A stretch of DNA of 64,000 nt from Paenarthrobacter sp. AR 02 (lineage in GTDB: Bacteria; Actinomycetota; Actinomycetes; Actinomycetales; Micrococcaceae). Below the pieces are notes generated by a model. The model ran no database searches. It was not told the origin of the DNA and saw nothing but the letters and a program-made list of their open reading frames with translations. The stretch is from the NCBI RefSeq assembly GCF_021538675.1, contig NZ_JAJUKH010000003.1, positions 124,001 through 188,000 on the forward strand, read 5' to 3'. Of this stretch, positions 36,919 through 46,243 are shown one piece after another (positions within the stretch are counted from its first letter, which is position 1; every line of letters starts with the position of its first letter). The position numbers and the translations under genes were made by a program.

Positions 36919-37557
36919 TCAGACTGCTTGGAATGCGGTGACCGTCAGGAGCTTGATACCTGCGTTGCTGCACGCATCGTGCGGTTCGGCCACGAACAAG
37001 GACGCAGTGTCGTTGGGCGGGTAGATACGGAATCCTGCCGCCGGAACCCGGGTGCAGTCACCGTAATTCCCGGCCTGTGTGTAGCGGATTTCCGCCCACG
37101 CAGACTTGCCCGGAGCCAGCTCAATCCTGGTGACAGGGGTGGTGGTTTCACGCGTCGCAGGCTCGCCGATCGGATCACCATTGGCGTCTGCGGTCAGGGA
37201 AACACCGGCAAAACCCTCCAGGACGCAGTTAGTAGCGCCGGAGTTTGTCAGGATCAGTTTTTCGTAGACACTGCCTGCTGCTCCGCCGCCGGTTGCATCG
37301 GTTGTAGCAGTGAGCGATCCTGCCTTGCACAGCGCCGGGGCTGCGGGTGCGGCGGACGTGGCTGTCGCCGAGGGCGACGGCGTCATCGTGGCTGTTTGGG
37401 AGGGCGTGGACGAAGCCGAAGCCGATGGTGTTGCGCTGGTGGGCGGGGCACTGCTGGATCCCGCGGGGCTGGGGCTGGGCCCACAGGCCGCAAGGAGCAG
37501 CAATGATGCGGCTGCCGTCGTCGTCACAAGTCCGGTTTTGATGCGCTGAGTCCACAT
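36919..37557 (-). CDS. DUF4232 lipoprotein
   Basis: A 212-residue exported lipoprotein. ATG 37557 gives MWTQRIKTGLVTTTAAASLL and a lipobox LAAC. A Ser/Pro/Ala/Thr-rich linker (~residues 30-75) is followed by the DUF4232 domain with CKAGSLTATTDATGGGAAGS, LTNSGATNCVLEGFAGVSL and the final C of HDACSNAGI. The four Cys probably form disulfides. DUF4232 proteins are frequent actinobacterial envelope proteins of unknown function. A strong hairpin separates it from the upstream ycnI gene, so it has its own promoter. Confidence 0.85.
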   Translation of the reverse strand: MWTQRIKTGLVTTTAAASLLLLAACGPSPSPAGSSSAPPTSATPSASASSTPSQTATMTPSPSATATSAAPAAPALCKAGSLTATTDATGGGAAGSVYEKLILTNSGATNCVLEGFAGVSLTADANGDPIGEPATRETTTPVTRIELAPGKSAWAEIRYTQAGNYGDCTRVPAAGFRIYPPNDTASLFVAEPHDACSNAGIKLLTVTAFQAV

Positions 37558-37617
37558 GGGCACCAGCCTTGCTTTGGCCGTCACGTGAGTCAATTCAGCC
37601 ACGGCCAAGAGCACGGA

Positions 37618-37650
37618 TTGGCGTCCGGATCGTGATATTCCGGACGCCAA
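37618..37650 (-). terminator. Stem-loop terminator after ycnI
   Basis: TTGGCGTCCGGA (37618-37629) and TCCGGACGCCAA (37639-37650) are perfect 12-bp inverted repeats with a 9-base loop, 12 bp beyond the ycnI stop on the minus strand and before the DUF4232 start. Confidence 0.75.
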
Positions 37651-37661
37651 CCCGTGGGGCA

Positions 37662-38399
37662 CTACTTGGTGTCGGCCTTGGCCACGGCAGGCTTCGCCGA
37701 ACGGCTGCGGAAGAAGGCAGCCCCGCCCAGGCCGAGTCCGGCAATGCCTGCGATCAGGCCCGCCCAGCTGCGCGCCTGCGAACCGTCGTCGGATACTGCA
37801 GATGCTTGTTCGGTGGAGACGGCGGGTGCCGCGTGGTGGTCTCCTGCGGCATCGGCGGCCGTGATGGTGACAGAGGGCGCGGGAGCCTTGAGCTCGTGCT
37901 CATCCTGGCCCTCCTTGGCGATTTCGGACCAGTCCGTCTGCCCCTGCTCACAGGTCTGGAGCGTGGGGAAGTAGATCGTCTTGCCTGCGGCATCCGGCAA
38001 CTTCACTGACAAAACCAAGGCGTCACGCAGGTGTGGGTCCAAGGGGGTCTTGGCGGTGTAGACGATCTGGCTTGTGCGCTTGGTGATGGTGGTGCCGTCG
38101 TCCAGTTTCTTGGGCTCCGCGAGGGTCTCGCTGACCTTTTCGACCGTCCAGTTGGGATTCACAGTGGGCTGGGCGTCGGTCAATTCCTGGGGCAGGTTGA
38201 TGGTCACCTTGGTGGTGGGGGAGGTGTCGCAGCCATGGGGAATGCCGAACGTCACCAGCGCGTACGAGTTGGCAGCGGTCTTGTTCGGATCGGCGGAAAC
38301 GTGTGCGGATGCTCCCGCGAGGCCAGCCATCATCAGGGCGGCGGTTCCGCCGGCTATGGCGGTTGCGGACAGGGTACGACGGAGCGAGGACGTCTTCAT
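37662..38399 (-). CDS. ycnI: YcnI family exported membrane-anchored protein
   Basis: A 245-residue protein. The signal peptide (MKTSSLRRTLSATAIAGGTA) ends at SAHVSADP, giving a mature N-terminal HVSADP segment that is diagnostic of YcnI (DUF1775) copper-binding proteins, where the N-terminal His chelates Cu(II). The domain spans to ~residue 165 with a Cys pair (CDTSP, TLQTCEQGQTDW). A linker, a C-terminal helix and a basic tail follow. Start ATG 38399 has GAAAGG upstream; the longer open frame lacks a signal peptide. It is probably transcribed with the membrane protein upstream, and the pair may act in copper homeostasis. Confidence 0.9.
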   Translation of the reverse strand: MKTSSLRRTLSATAIAGGTAALMMAGLAGASAHVSADPNKTAANSYALVTFGIPHGCDTSPTTKVTINLPQELTDAQPTVNPNWTVEKVSETLAEPKKLDDGTTITKRTSQIVYTAKTPLDPHLRDALVLSVKLPDAAGKTIYFPTLQTCEQGQTDWSEIAKEGQDEHELKAPAPSVTITAADAAGDHHAAPAVSTEQASAVSDDGSQARSWAGLIAGIAGLGLGGAAFFRSRSAKPAVAKADTK

Positions 38400-38503
38400 G
38401 GGATTGCCTTTCGGGTGCGCTGTATAAGGCGCGGGGGTACGGGTATGGGGCCCGTCACCATGCAAGGCTTGTGCACGCTTTGCAGCGTTGGTGCCGGGCG
38501 GAA

Positions 38504-39124
38504 CTAGGAAAGCGCGACGACGGCGGGAGGCCCGCGTCTGCTGTCTTGCCTGAGGTTCCGCCAAGGGCGGGCAATGAATATGGTAGGCGCGCCGACGGCG
38601 ATCGGTGACGCTCCGGCGTCGGGCCTGAACACCAAAGTGGGCAGCGCGAGCAGTGGCCGCAACCATGCGGCCAGCTGCCAAAGCGCGTCCTCGCCCTTGG
38701 CCAGCAGGATAGCGGAGCCTACGACGGCAGCAGCGTGTGCCAGCAGCATCAGGACACCAAACGTGCCGCTGAGTTCATGGACGTGGGCTGATGCAATGTC
38801 CAAAGCCGGGGGCGGGGTTTCCGCGCCGAGGTGGTGGCTGGTCCCGGGGGCTGCCGCCACGATCGGCCCGAGGGCCGTGAAGGCCTCGTGGAGCGCGAGT
38901 TGGCCCGCGCCCAAAAGCGTGACCAGAGTGACGACGTTGAGTTTGAACCGTGTGGCCAATGTGGTGGCCAATGCTGTCAGCGCGATAAGCGCGATCAGGA
39001 CCGGGGCCGTGGGGAGTTCTCCGCCACCTGCGACGTGCGCTCCGGCTGCCAACAGGACAATCACCAAGGAGATGATGCCCGACCGGAATGCATGGAAGGG
39101 CGCCCGGGTCTGCGATGCGCGCAC
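38504..39124 (-). CDS. Integral membrane protein, likely YcnI partner
   Basis: A 206-residue membrane protein with about four to five hydrophobic segments (GIISLVIVLLAAGAHVAGGG, VLIALIALTALATTLATRF, VVTLVTLLGAGQLALHEAF, FGVLMLLAHAAAVVGSAILL). His residues occur in or near membrane segments (GAHVAGG, LALHEAF, HHLGAE, SAHVHELSG), and the His-rich external loop could bind metal. No family name is certain. It lies 104 bp upstream of ycnI on the same strand, consistent with copper handling. Confidence 0.7.
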   Translation of the reverse strand: MRASQTRAPFHAFRSGIISLVIVLLAAGAHVAGGGELPTAPVLIALIALTALATTLATRFKLNVVTLVTLLGAGQLALHEAFTALGPIVAAAPGTSHHLGAETPPPALDIASAHVHELSGTFGVLMLLAHAAAVVGSAILLAKGEDALWQLAAWLRPLLALPTLVFRPDAGASPIAVGAPTIFIARPWRNLRQDSRRGPPAVVALS

Positions 39125-39232
39125 GGGTCCTCCTCCATATTCTCTGATCGCCGGCGTTGTCAGCGTCTTGATTCTATCGGGAGTTCGGAACCACCTTGGA
39201 ACCGGATGGGTTGCTATGTGGACAACGGTGCC

Positions 39233-39288
39233 GAGGGGTTGGATCTCGCGGCTTTAGGGGCTCTGAAAACCGCGGGAGCTAACCCCTC
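39233..39288. repeat. 56-bp hairpin repeat, copy 1
   Basis: The element begins GAGGGGTTGGATCTCG and ends with AACCCCTC. Its first and last 19 bp are complementary at 16 positions, giving a long stem with an 18-base loop. A second copy of identical length and similar sequence lies at 39862-39917, so the two flank the SRPBCC gene. Confidence 0.7.
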
Positions 39289-39836
39289 GCGCGTCGAACA
39301 AACGTGGGTTGGGGAGGTTCGGGTATGTCTGTGGCCAAACCGGAACGCCGACGGCGGAGCTCCAGTTTCAGGCTCTCCTCGCCGCGCGCCATGGCCCAGT
39401 GATGGTTCGCCGAGAAAGCCGGTTTGAGGAGCCAACTGAGCCGGCGAAGAAGCGGCTTGGCCGCGCTGACCCGCCAGTCGTAGGTGATCACAACTTCCGG
39501 TCCGTCGGCCTCGAAGGTCCAGCGGCCGGTGCCATTGAGGTCCCCTGCGGCGGTAAGGGCGAAGCCGTCGGTTGTGACGGGTTCAGTAACAGTGAGCCGC
39601 CAACGCAAGGTGTAGGGGAGCCAGCCCTTGGTGTGGAGGTCGTACGAGGCTCCAACTCCGTCGGGTCCACCCGGAGTCAACGGCGTCACAGTGAGGTAGA
39701 CAGCGGGCCACCATTGTTTGAGCGTCGCAGCGTTGCCGAGGACGTCCAGAACTTCCTCGCGGGTCCCCGCCACCCGCCAGACTGTGACGAACTCATAGTC
39801 AGTGCTTTTGCTTGTTCGTTGCGGTGACTTGCCCAT
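39279..39836 (-). CDS. SRPBCC family protein
   Basis: A 185-residue soluble protein with the START/SRPBCC pattern: YEFVTVWRVAGTREEVLDVL as the first strand and helix, then WPAVYLTVTPLTPGGPDGVG and the long C-terminal helix ending in ESLKLELRRRR. It is predicted to bind a hydrophobic ligand, which is unknown. Start ATG 39836 is preceded by CGGAGG at 6 bp; the open frame upstream runs into a hairpin repeat. The 3' end reaches into the right arm of hairpin copy 1. Confidence 0.8.
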   Translation of the reverse strand: MGKSPQRTSKSTDYEFVTVWRVAGTREEVLDVLGNAATLKQWWPAVYLTVTPLTPGGPDGVGASYDLHTKGWLPYTLRWRLTVTEPVTTDGFALTAAGDLNGTGRWTFEADGPEVVITYDWRVSAAKPLLRRLSWLLKPAFSANHHWAMARGEESLKLELRRRRSGLATDIPEPPQPTFVRRARG

Positions 39837-39861
39837 GGTTGCCTCCGCTTCCCATGGTAGC

Positions 39862-39917
39862 GAGGGGTTGGATCTCGTGGCATTGGTTGGCTTGAAAGTC
39901 TTGAGAGCCAACCCCTC
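39862..39917. repeat. 56-bp hairpin repeat, copy 2
   Basis: Same start (GAGGGGTTGGATCTCG) and end (AACCCCTC) as copy 1, with divergent middle sequence. The first ~15 bp pair with the last ~15 bp. It lies between the kinase gene stop and the SRPBCC start, and could terminate the kinase operon. Confidence 0.7.
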
Positions 39918-39926
39918 ACGCGCAAG

Positions 39927-41912
39927 CTAGTCCCCGGCGTTCTCCCGGGACGTAATGCCGAACGGCGCTGACTGAAGCTCCGTGAAGTTCCCAACACTGG
40001 CCCGCACGGTGCACTGCGGGGTGATCTGCAGGGCCGTGACCGTGAGCCCCGAGCTGTCTACGGCCAGCGCGCCGCCGCAGCCATCGGCGAACCGCAGGCC
40101 CTTCTCCCCGCCGGTCACCGCTGACAGCATCTGGGACGGTTTGCCCGATGAAGGACTCACGTAGAGCGGATTCAACTCGTCGGCACCGCCGGCCCACACG
40201 GGAACCAGGGTGATCTTCAACGGGCTCGGCGTCACAACCCTGGCAGGCGTGCGAACCTCTACGCCCTTGAGGCGTTGCACGGGGTAAGCCGTACCCTTGA
40301 CCGCCGGGTCCTGGGTCGCGGCCTTCGTTGCCTCGGAACCTGAGCGCACCCACGCATCGAGTGACTTTTGGTCCGCGGGTGCCACCGGCACCTTGGCAGT
40401 TGTCTGGACGGACCCACCTGCGGGGACCTCCACCCCCGAAAGCTTCCACCCGCACTCAACGTCCACGCCGCTGATGGAGGCCTGGTTCCGGCTCACGGCA
40501 GCACCATCCCACGTGGCAGCCGGGCAGGTATCTCCCTCCGCCAGCCCCGGGATGACCTCAAGGAATTCACCGGACAAGGGTGCCTTCTGCGCCGAGTAGG
40601 ACACCGTCAAACGGACCTGCCCGGAGGACGGTTCATACGTGGCGCTTCGTGAAATGGTGAGACCGGTCGGCAGGGCCGGGTCCTGCAGTTGAGCGGAGAG
40701 CTGTTGGCCTTGAACCGCAGGTGCTGCCTGCTGGGTTGTGGGGGACAAGAGGAAGAAACCAGCCACCATCGCCACGATCAACAGGACTGCACCACCTGCA
40801 AGAAGCAGCGCTTTGCGGGTCCGCCAGAAAGGAGTCGCGTCAGGGGTTTCGGACCGTTCGACGGCGGTGGACGGCACCTCGTCACGGCGTGGCATGGGCC
40901 GGACGATCGTGGCGTTGCCCGCTTGGCCGAGATCCGGGGTTGCGGCATCGAGGCTGGAGGGAGGCGCAGTTGCCAAGGCTTCAAGATCGTCGTCGGTAAA
41001 TGCCCCACGCACCACCGTGGCGTGACGTTCGACGTCGTCGAATTCCTCGGGTGCCTCCCCAACGGGGAGCGGTTTGATGCCGGCAAGGCGGGGCGCCAGG
41101 CGCCGGAGGGTCGCCGCGGCTTCGTGGGCTGTGGGGCGCTGGTCAGGATCCTTGGCCAACAACCGCTCAAGGACACTCCACAGGGCGTCCTCCACCGGAA
41201 TCCGTGGTGGCCGCGACGAGACGTGACGGTATGCCACGCTGAAGTCTGTACCAGGACCGGCGAAGGGAGTCCGGCCGGCGAGGAGTTCGTAAAGCAGAAC
41301 CCCAGTGGAGTACACATCGCCCAAGGGCCCGGAACGGCCTTGGCTGATGAGTTCGGGCGGCATGTATTGGGGTGTGCCGATCAGGCCGGTCGTTTGACGG
41401 ATCTTCTCGCCCACGACGTCGGAGATGCCGAAGTCGGAAACCCGCACATCCCCGGACCCACACTCGGACCACGGCTTGGTGAGCAGCACATTGTCAGGCT
41501 TGATATCCCGGTGCGTGACACCCCGTGAGTGGGCAAACGCCAGGGCATCGAAGATCTCGGCTGCGACGTTAACGGCGTCTTGGGGAGGCAGCGGTCCGGC
41601 GTCCTTAACCACGTCGCGCAGCGAGCCGCCGGCGACGTAGTCCATGACGATGGCAAGCCGTTCACCTTCAACCACCATGTCGCGGACCGTGACGATGTGG
41701 GAGTCCTGCAGGCCGAGCAACACCGATCGCTCGCGGACGAACCGTTCCACCAGGGATGGGTCATCGGCGTGCTCGGGGCGCAGGACCTTGGCTGCCAAGG
41801 TCCGGCCGTCCGTGGAGGTGACCGTCCAGACCTCGCCCACCGCGCCGGAGCCCACCCGTTCTCCGAATCGGTAGGAGGCTCCCAACGCCTGACCAGTTTG
41901 TGCCATCTGCAT
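39927..41912 (-). CDS. Membrane-anchored Ser/Thr protein kinase
   Basis: A 661-residue kinase. Residues ~12-270 form a Hanks-type catalytic domain with a GSGAVGEV P-loop, AAKVL (Lys), HRDIKPDN catalytic loop, DFG and GTPQYMPPE activation segment. After a ~100-residue linker, a transmembrane helix (LLLAGGAVLLIVAMVAGFFL) at ~375-394 leads to a ~265-residue extracellular part with Cys pairs and no PASTA repeats. Start is ATG 41912 or 41906. It is the last gene of the putative secretion operon, 13 bp after the FtsK-like ATPase. The ATPase carries an FHA (phosphothreonine-binding) domain, so it is a likely kinase target or partner. Confidence 0.9.
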   Translation of the reverse strand: MQMAQTGQALGASYRFGERVGSGAVGEVWTVTSTDGRTLAAKVLRPEHADDPSLVERFVRERSVLLGLQDSHIVTVRDMVVEGERLAIVMDYVAGGSLRDVVKDAGPLPPQDAVNVAAEIFDALAFAHSRGVTHRDIKPDNVLLTKPWSECGSGDVRVSDFGISDVVGEKIRQTTGLIGTPQYMPPELISQGRSGPLGDVYSTGVLLYELLAGRTPFAGPGTDFSVAYRHVSSRPPRIPVEDALWSVLERLLAKDPDQRPTAHEAAATLRRLAPRLAGIKPLPVGEAPEEFDDVERHATVVRGAFTDDDLEALATAPPSSLDAATPDLGQAGNATIVRPMPRRDEVPSTAVERSETPDATPFWRTRKALLLAGGAVLLIVAMVAGFFLLSPTTQQAAPAVQGQQLSAQLQDPALPTGLTISRSATYEPSSGQVRLTVSYSAQKAPLSGEFLEVIPGLAEGDTCPAATWDGAAVSRNQASISGVDVECGWKLSGVEVPAGGSVQTTAKVPVAPADQKSLDAWVRSGSEATKAATQDPAVKGTAYPVQRLKGVEVRTPARVVTPSPLKITLVPVWAGGADELNPLYVSPSSGKPSQMLSAVTGGEKGLRFADGCGGALAVDSSGLTVTALQITPQCTVRASVGNFTELQSAPFGITSRENAGD

Positions 41913-41925
41913 GTCCGTACCCTCC

Positions 41926-44900
41926 CTAGCTGCCCGGGCTTATTGACTGGATCAGCGACATCTGCCCGCCCACCCCTAAGTACCCGCGTCCGGCGGTCAA
42001 TGCTACGGGCGCCTTTCGCGGAAGAGTGGCACCCAGCAGTTCGCCGTCGTAATTGACGTCCGGCTGGAGAAGCACGCCCAGCCGGGACTTGCGGATGGAC
42101 TTGGTCCAGTGGCTGTACAGTCCGCGGAGGTCAGCGGCACGACCTGAAGCAATGATGCAGAGTCCCGGAGGTCCGGAGGCCACGATTCCCGCGATGGACT
42201 GATCGGTGTCCTCGAACCGTTCGGCGTCGTCGATCAACAAAAACACCGGGGCGCGCTCGATCCGCAGGGAAGCCAGCAACGCCGGAATCTCGTCCGTCCC
42301 CACGGCTGTACGGTCCAGGTCAGCACTGGCCAACGGTGAGCGGCGGTCGCAGATAGCCCAGACCTGCGCGGGTCCCCGGGAGGTGGCCGCGCCCCGGACA
42401 GCATCGGCCAGGGCGAGGAGCAGGGTGGATTTTCCCGAACGGGCCGGTCCGGCGATCAGGGCATGCTCACCCTCGTAGATTTCCAGGAAGGCAGGGGCCA
42501 GGTCCGTTTCACGGATTCCCACCGGGATGTGCCAAGGCTCAGTTTCGAGTTGTGGTTTCACGCCCAGATCGGCCATGGTGACGTCGGTGGGCAGGCTCCT
42601 GATCGCCGTGGTCTTGGCGGGTGCGTCCCCCCAGATCTGCCGCACACGGTCCACGGCCGCCTCCAGGCCGATTTCGGGCGTTGCAACATGCATTTGCAAG
42701 GACGTACGAGGGTCCACGCACCGTCCGGGGAGCGCCGCGGGAACGTTCTTCGCCCGGACGCCCAGCGAGGAGTAGTCGTAGTTGTCGGCGAGCCGGAACA
42801 GCCATTTCTGCAGGGTGACCTCGTTCATGACAGAGGGAACGGCCTTGGCACGGGTAGTGGTCACAGCAAAGGACAACCCGAGGGCCGGCCCGTCCGCGTA
42901 CGCCCGGTACAACAGGCCCAGGAGCTGCTGCCCTTCAAAGTCCTGGAACTCATCGCGCAGGGATGCCAGGCCGTCAATCAGCACCACGGTCCGGCGATGC
43001 GTACCCGGCGCTGCCCTTCGGCTCTCCAATTCAGTGTTCAGGTGCCGCAGGAAGCGCGCTTGTTGCTCCTTGGCACCGGCGCCGGTTCCCACATATGCCA
43101 CCGCGTGGGGCAGGCGCTTCAGTGATTCGAGGTCCCCGGATCCCATGTCCAGGATCATCAGGTCAAGATCTGCCGGATCGGCGTCCTTGGCAAGGGCAAG
43201 GGCGATGGACGCGAGGGTGGTGCTGGTACCGGAGCCGGCAACGCCCATCAGCATCAAATTCCCAACGGACATGTCCCACCCGGCCGCGGACTGACGCTGC
43301 AGCTCCGGTTCATCCAGAAGGGTGACCAGGACGCTGGACCCTTGCACCTGCCCGACCCTTGGAAGGTCAACGGTTCCAGTCCCTGTCGCAGCGGTGTCCG
43401 CCATAAATCCTTCCAGCTCAACGCGTTCGCCCAATGCCTCCGGCCAGACCTGGCGGGGAGGGGCGTAGCCGGCCTCAGCGTTCGCTTCGACAACGGCGTC
43501 GATCAGGAGGTCCAGGTCGTTCTCGTCCGAGGCAGCAGACCGGGCAAGTGCCGGTGCGGGCGCGGGGACGCCGAACTGCCGGATGTCCCGGACGTCGACG
43601 GCGGGACCGCCGTCGAGCTGCGCCTGTCCGGTGACCAGTGCGGTCTGGACGGGCGTGATGTCGTCCTGGCCAAGCTTCACGAAGGCGCGCCCCATCTGTG
43701 CCCGGCCAATCGCGGACGCGGCGGGTACTCCGATGACGTTGTTGGAGTCATCGCGGCTCTGGACACGCAACGCCACGCGGAGGTTGGTGTTGGCGAGGAT
43801 GTCATCGCTCACCACGCCCGCCGGACGCTGGGTGGCCAGGATCATGTGGACGCCCAAGGTGCGGCCCACTGCGCCAATGCTGACAAGCGCAGTGAGCACA
43901 TCCGGGAATTCCTTGGCCAGCATCGCGAACTCATCGACTACCAGCAGCAGGCGGGGCATCGGCTCGGCCGGGTTCGTCGCCAGGTAGGCGCTGAGGTTGT
44001 CGATCCCCTCGCCTGCCTCCGCAAAAACCCGTTGGCGGCGCTCCATCTCAGCCTCCAAGGCGATCAGGGCCCGGTCTGCGAGTTGCTCATCCAGGTTGGA
44101 GATGGTTCCGATGGTGTGGGGGAGGCGTTCGCAGGCTTTGAAAGCGGCGCCACCCTTGAAGTCGACCAGGATGAAGTTCAAGCGGGTTGGATCGTTGCGG
44201 GCAGCGAGGCCGGCTACAAGTGAGCGCAGGAATTCGGATTTGCCGGATCCGGTGGTGCCGCCCACCAGACCGTGTGGGCCGTCCTTGACGAGGTCCAGGG
44301 TCAGGGGCCCGTTTTCCCCGGTGCCGATAGGTGTGGAAACGCCCGAGGGCGCCTGCCACAGACGGCGAACCGTGGCTGCGTCGGGGCGTTCGTAGCCCAG
44401 GAGGCCGGGCAGCCGGACCAACGAGGGCAGGGAGGCGCCGGGGACGCTGAGCTCAGGGTCGTCAAAATGTGCCAGGCGGGTAGCGCACCGCAGGGCCTCT
44501 TCCTGGTCGAGGCCCGCCAGGATGACGTCCTCCACGCGGGTCAGGTCCTCGGGCTGGTCCACCGTTGCGGCGGCGTCGGCACCTACCCTGATGATGGTGG
44601 TGCAGGAGGCAGGCAGTTGCTCCTCGGACGTCGCGATGACGATTCCAGCCACGCGGGGCGGGCGCTTCTGCGGGTTGACGTGGCCGCCGGGAACGGAGCG
44701 GCCCATGCCGAGCAACGCACGGGCCGGAGCATCCCTGCCCTCGGTCAGCACATCGGAATCCAGGACCACCATGAGCGCCGGGGTGGGCAGTTCCTCCACG
44801 GAATCCTTGAGTGTCCGCAACATGGCAAGGCTGGTTTCACGATGCGCTGACATCCAGCGCTCGCCGGTGCTGCTGCCTGTTTGGCGTGTGTGCGGGAGCC

Positions 44901-46218
44901 AGGACGCCCATTCCCATTCGTCGGCCCGCCCGGCGTCGCAGAACACACCTATGGTCAGGTCTGCCGGACCTACATGCACCGCGGCCTGGGCCACCAGGGA
45001 GCGGGCCAACGCCAATGCTCCCTCCCGTGAACCAACAATGCCCACCACGCCGGCGTCGGTCAGGTCCACCAGCACAGGGGCGGCCAGCAGCCTCGCGGCC
45101 GAAAGTGTTTCCTTGACCTTTTCGTCCGGGCGCGAGCCCGCGGCCCGATCAACTTCCGGCTTCCACGGCACGTCACCCGTACCTGCATGCAAGGCCAGGA
45201 AGTCGTCTGAGTCGGCACGTCGCTGCCACAGGGAAGTGGCCGGAAGGGCCGGACGCCGAACCACTGTTGCAGGATCGGGGACCATCCGGTGGCGTCGTGC
45301 AGTTTCCACTTCTGCGGCTTTGCGGACCTGCTGCTCAAATTCCTTGAGCGCACCATCGAAACGCTCTGCCTCTTCCTTGAGGCCGCGGGCGTGGCGGCGC
45401 TTCTGCTCAAACCACATGCCCACCGCCATCACCGGGCTGAGCATGGCAAACATGGCGAAGCGCATGTCCTTGAGGATCATGACCATCGCGACCGCCATGA
45501 CCAATGGAGCCAGCACAGTGATGTAACTGAATTTGTTCGCCGCCGGTACGTCCTTGCGGGCCGGGGGAACCAACGGATCACCGGCCGGCGCGCGCCCGGG
45601 GCGCGGTGGCCTGTTGAACGGGGCCGTTGATGCGGGTGTCAGGTTATGCAGGCTGCCGGGTGCCGGAGCGGGCGTCTCTTCCAACGCCGGGCGGAGGAGC
45701 AGGACCGTTCCGCCTGCCGTGATCGTGGCCGTTTGCGTGACAAGGACTCCGTCCTCGCCTACAGGTTCCCCATTGACCAACGTGCCGTTGGTGGAGCCGC
45801 CATCCAGCACACGAAGCGCGTCATCTTCCTCGCGGTGGATCCGGAAGTGATCCCACGACGCGCTTTCGGTGGGGAGACTCAGGTCAGCGTGGGGCGACCT
45901 GCCGATCAGCATGTCCCGGTTCCGGGGAACGTCCACCACGCCTCCCGTCCGCTGACCGCCGGCCAGCGTCAGGGTCCAACCGCGGACACGCTGCGGCACC
46001 GGCCACGGCGCACGGGAGATCCGACTGCCTTCCAGCAGAATCAGCTCGGACAGCGGCGTCGCCCCACGCACCTCTGTTTCATTGACAAACACCGGCTCAT
46101 CAGGAGCAACCCGTGGTCCGCCGGCGGCCTCCACGAGGTCGGACAACGTGGTGGCGGGCGCGGCACGGGCAACCTCGCACTCGAATCGACGATCGTCCAG
46201 GTCGATCAGCACACGCAC
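41926..46218 (-). CDS. FHA-containing FtsK/SpoIIIE ATPase, EssC/EccC-type (type VII secretion)
   Basis: A 1430-residue motor protein. An N-terminal ~70-residue small beta-rich/ubiquitin-like part is followed by an FHA domain (LIGRSPHADLSLP, STNGTLVNG) at ~90-175. Two adjacent membrane helices lie at ~235-280, then three tandem FtsK-type ATPase domains. ATPase 1 is intact (GGTTGSGKSEFLRSLVAG near 655, Walker B LLLVVDEF). ATPase 2 has a degenerate P-loop (GVAGSGTSTT, Lys replaced by Thr) near 990. ATPase 3 has IAGPARSGKSTLL near 1255. This layout matches EssC/EccC, the T7SS motor that recognises WXG100 substrates. The FHA domain is typical of Firmicutes EssC. Confidence 0.9.
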   Translation of the reverse strand: MRVLIDLDDRRFECEVARAAPATTLSDLVEAAGGPRVAPDEPVFVNETEVRGATPLSELILLEGSRISRAPWPVPQRVRGWTLTLAGGQRTGGVVDVPRNRDMLIGRSPHADLSLPTESASWDHFRIHREEDDALRVLDGGSTNGTLVNGEPVGEDGVLVTQTATITAGGTVLLLRPALEETPAPAPGSLHNLTPASTAPFNRPPRPGRAPAGDPLVPPARKDVPAANKFSYITVLAPLVMAVAMVMILKDMRFAMFAMLSPVMAVGMWFEQKRRHARGLKEEAERFDGALKEFEQQVRKAAEVETARRHRMVPDPATVVRRPALPATSLWQRRADSDDFLALHAGTGDVPWKPEVDRAAGSRPDEKVKETLSAARLLAAPVLVDLTDAGVVGIVGSREGALALARSLVAQAAVHVGPADLTIGVFCDAGRADEWEWASWLPHTRQTGSSTGERWMSAHRETSLAMLRTLKDSVEELPTPALMVVLDSDVLTEGRDAPARALLGMGRSVPGGHVNPQKRPPRVAGIVIATSEEQLPASCTTIIRVGADAAATVDQPEDLTRVEDVILAGLDQEEALRCATRLAHFDDPELSVPGASLPSLVRLPGLLGYERPDAATVRRLWQAPSGVSTPIGTGENGPLTLDLVKDGPHGLVGGTTGSGKSEFLRSLVAGLAARNDPTRLNFILVDFKGGAAFKACERLPHTIGTISNLDEQLADRALIALEAEMERRQRVFAEAGEGIDNLSAYLATNPAEPMPRLLLVVDEFAMLAKEFPDVLTALVSIGAVGRTLGVHMILATQRPAGVVSDDILANTNLRVALRVQSRDDSNNVIGVPAASAIGRAQMGRAFVKLGQDDITPVQTALVTGQAQLDGGPAVDVRDIRQFGVPAPAPALARSAASDENDLDLLIDAVVEANAEAGYAPPRQVWPEALGERVELEGFMADTAATGTGTVDLPRVGQVQGSSVLVTLLDEPELQRQSAAGWDMSVGNLMLMGVAGSGTSTTLASIALALAKDADPADLDLMILDMGSGDLESLKRLPHAVAYVGTGAGAKEQQARFLRHLNTELESRRAAPGTHRRTVVLIDGLASLRDEFQDFEGQQLLGLLYRAYADGPALGLSFAVTTTRAKAVPSVMNEVTLQKWLFRLADNYDYSSLGVRAKNVPAALPGRCVDPRTSLQMHVATPEIGLEAAVDRVRQIWGDAPAKTTAIRSLPTDVTMADLGVKPQLETEPWHIPVGIRETDLAPAFLEIYEGEHALIAGPARSGKSTLLLALADAVRGAATSRGPAQVWAICDRRSPLASADLDRTAVGTDEIPALLASLRIERAPVFLLIDDAERFEDTDQSIAGIVASGPPGLCIIASGRAADLRGLYSHWTKSIRKSRLGVLLQPDVNYDGELLGATLPRKAPVALTAGRGYLGVGGQMSLIQSISPGS

Positions 46219-46243
46219 CGGGAGCTCCTACTGTAGTGGTTGG

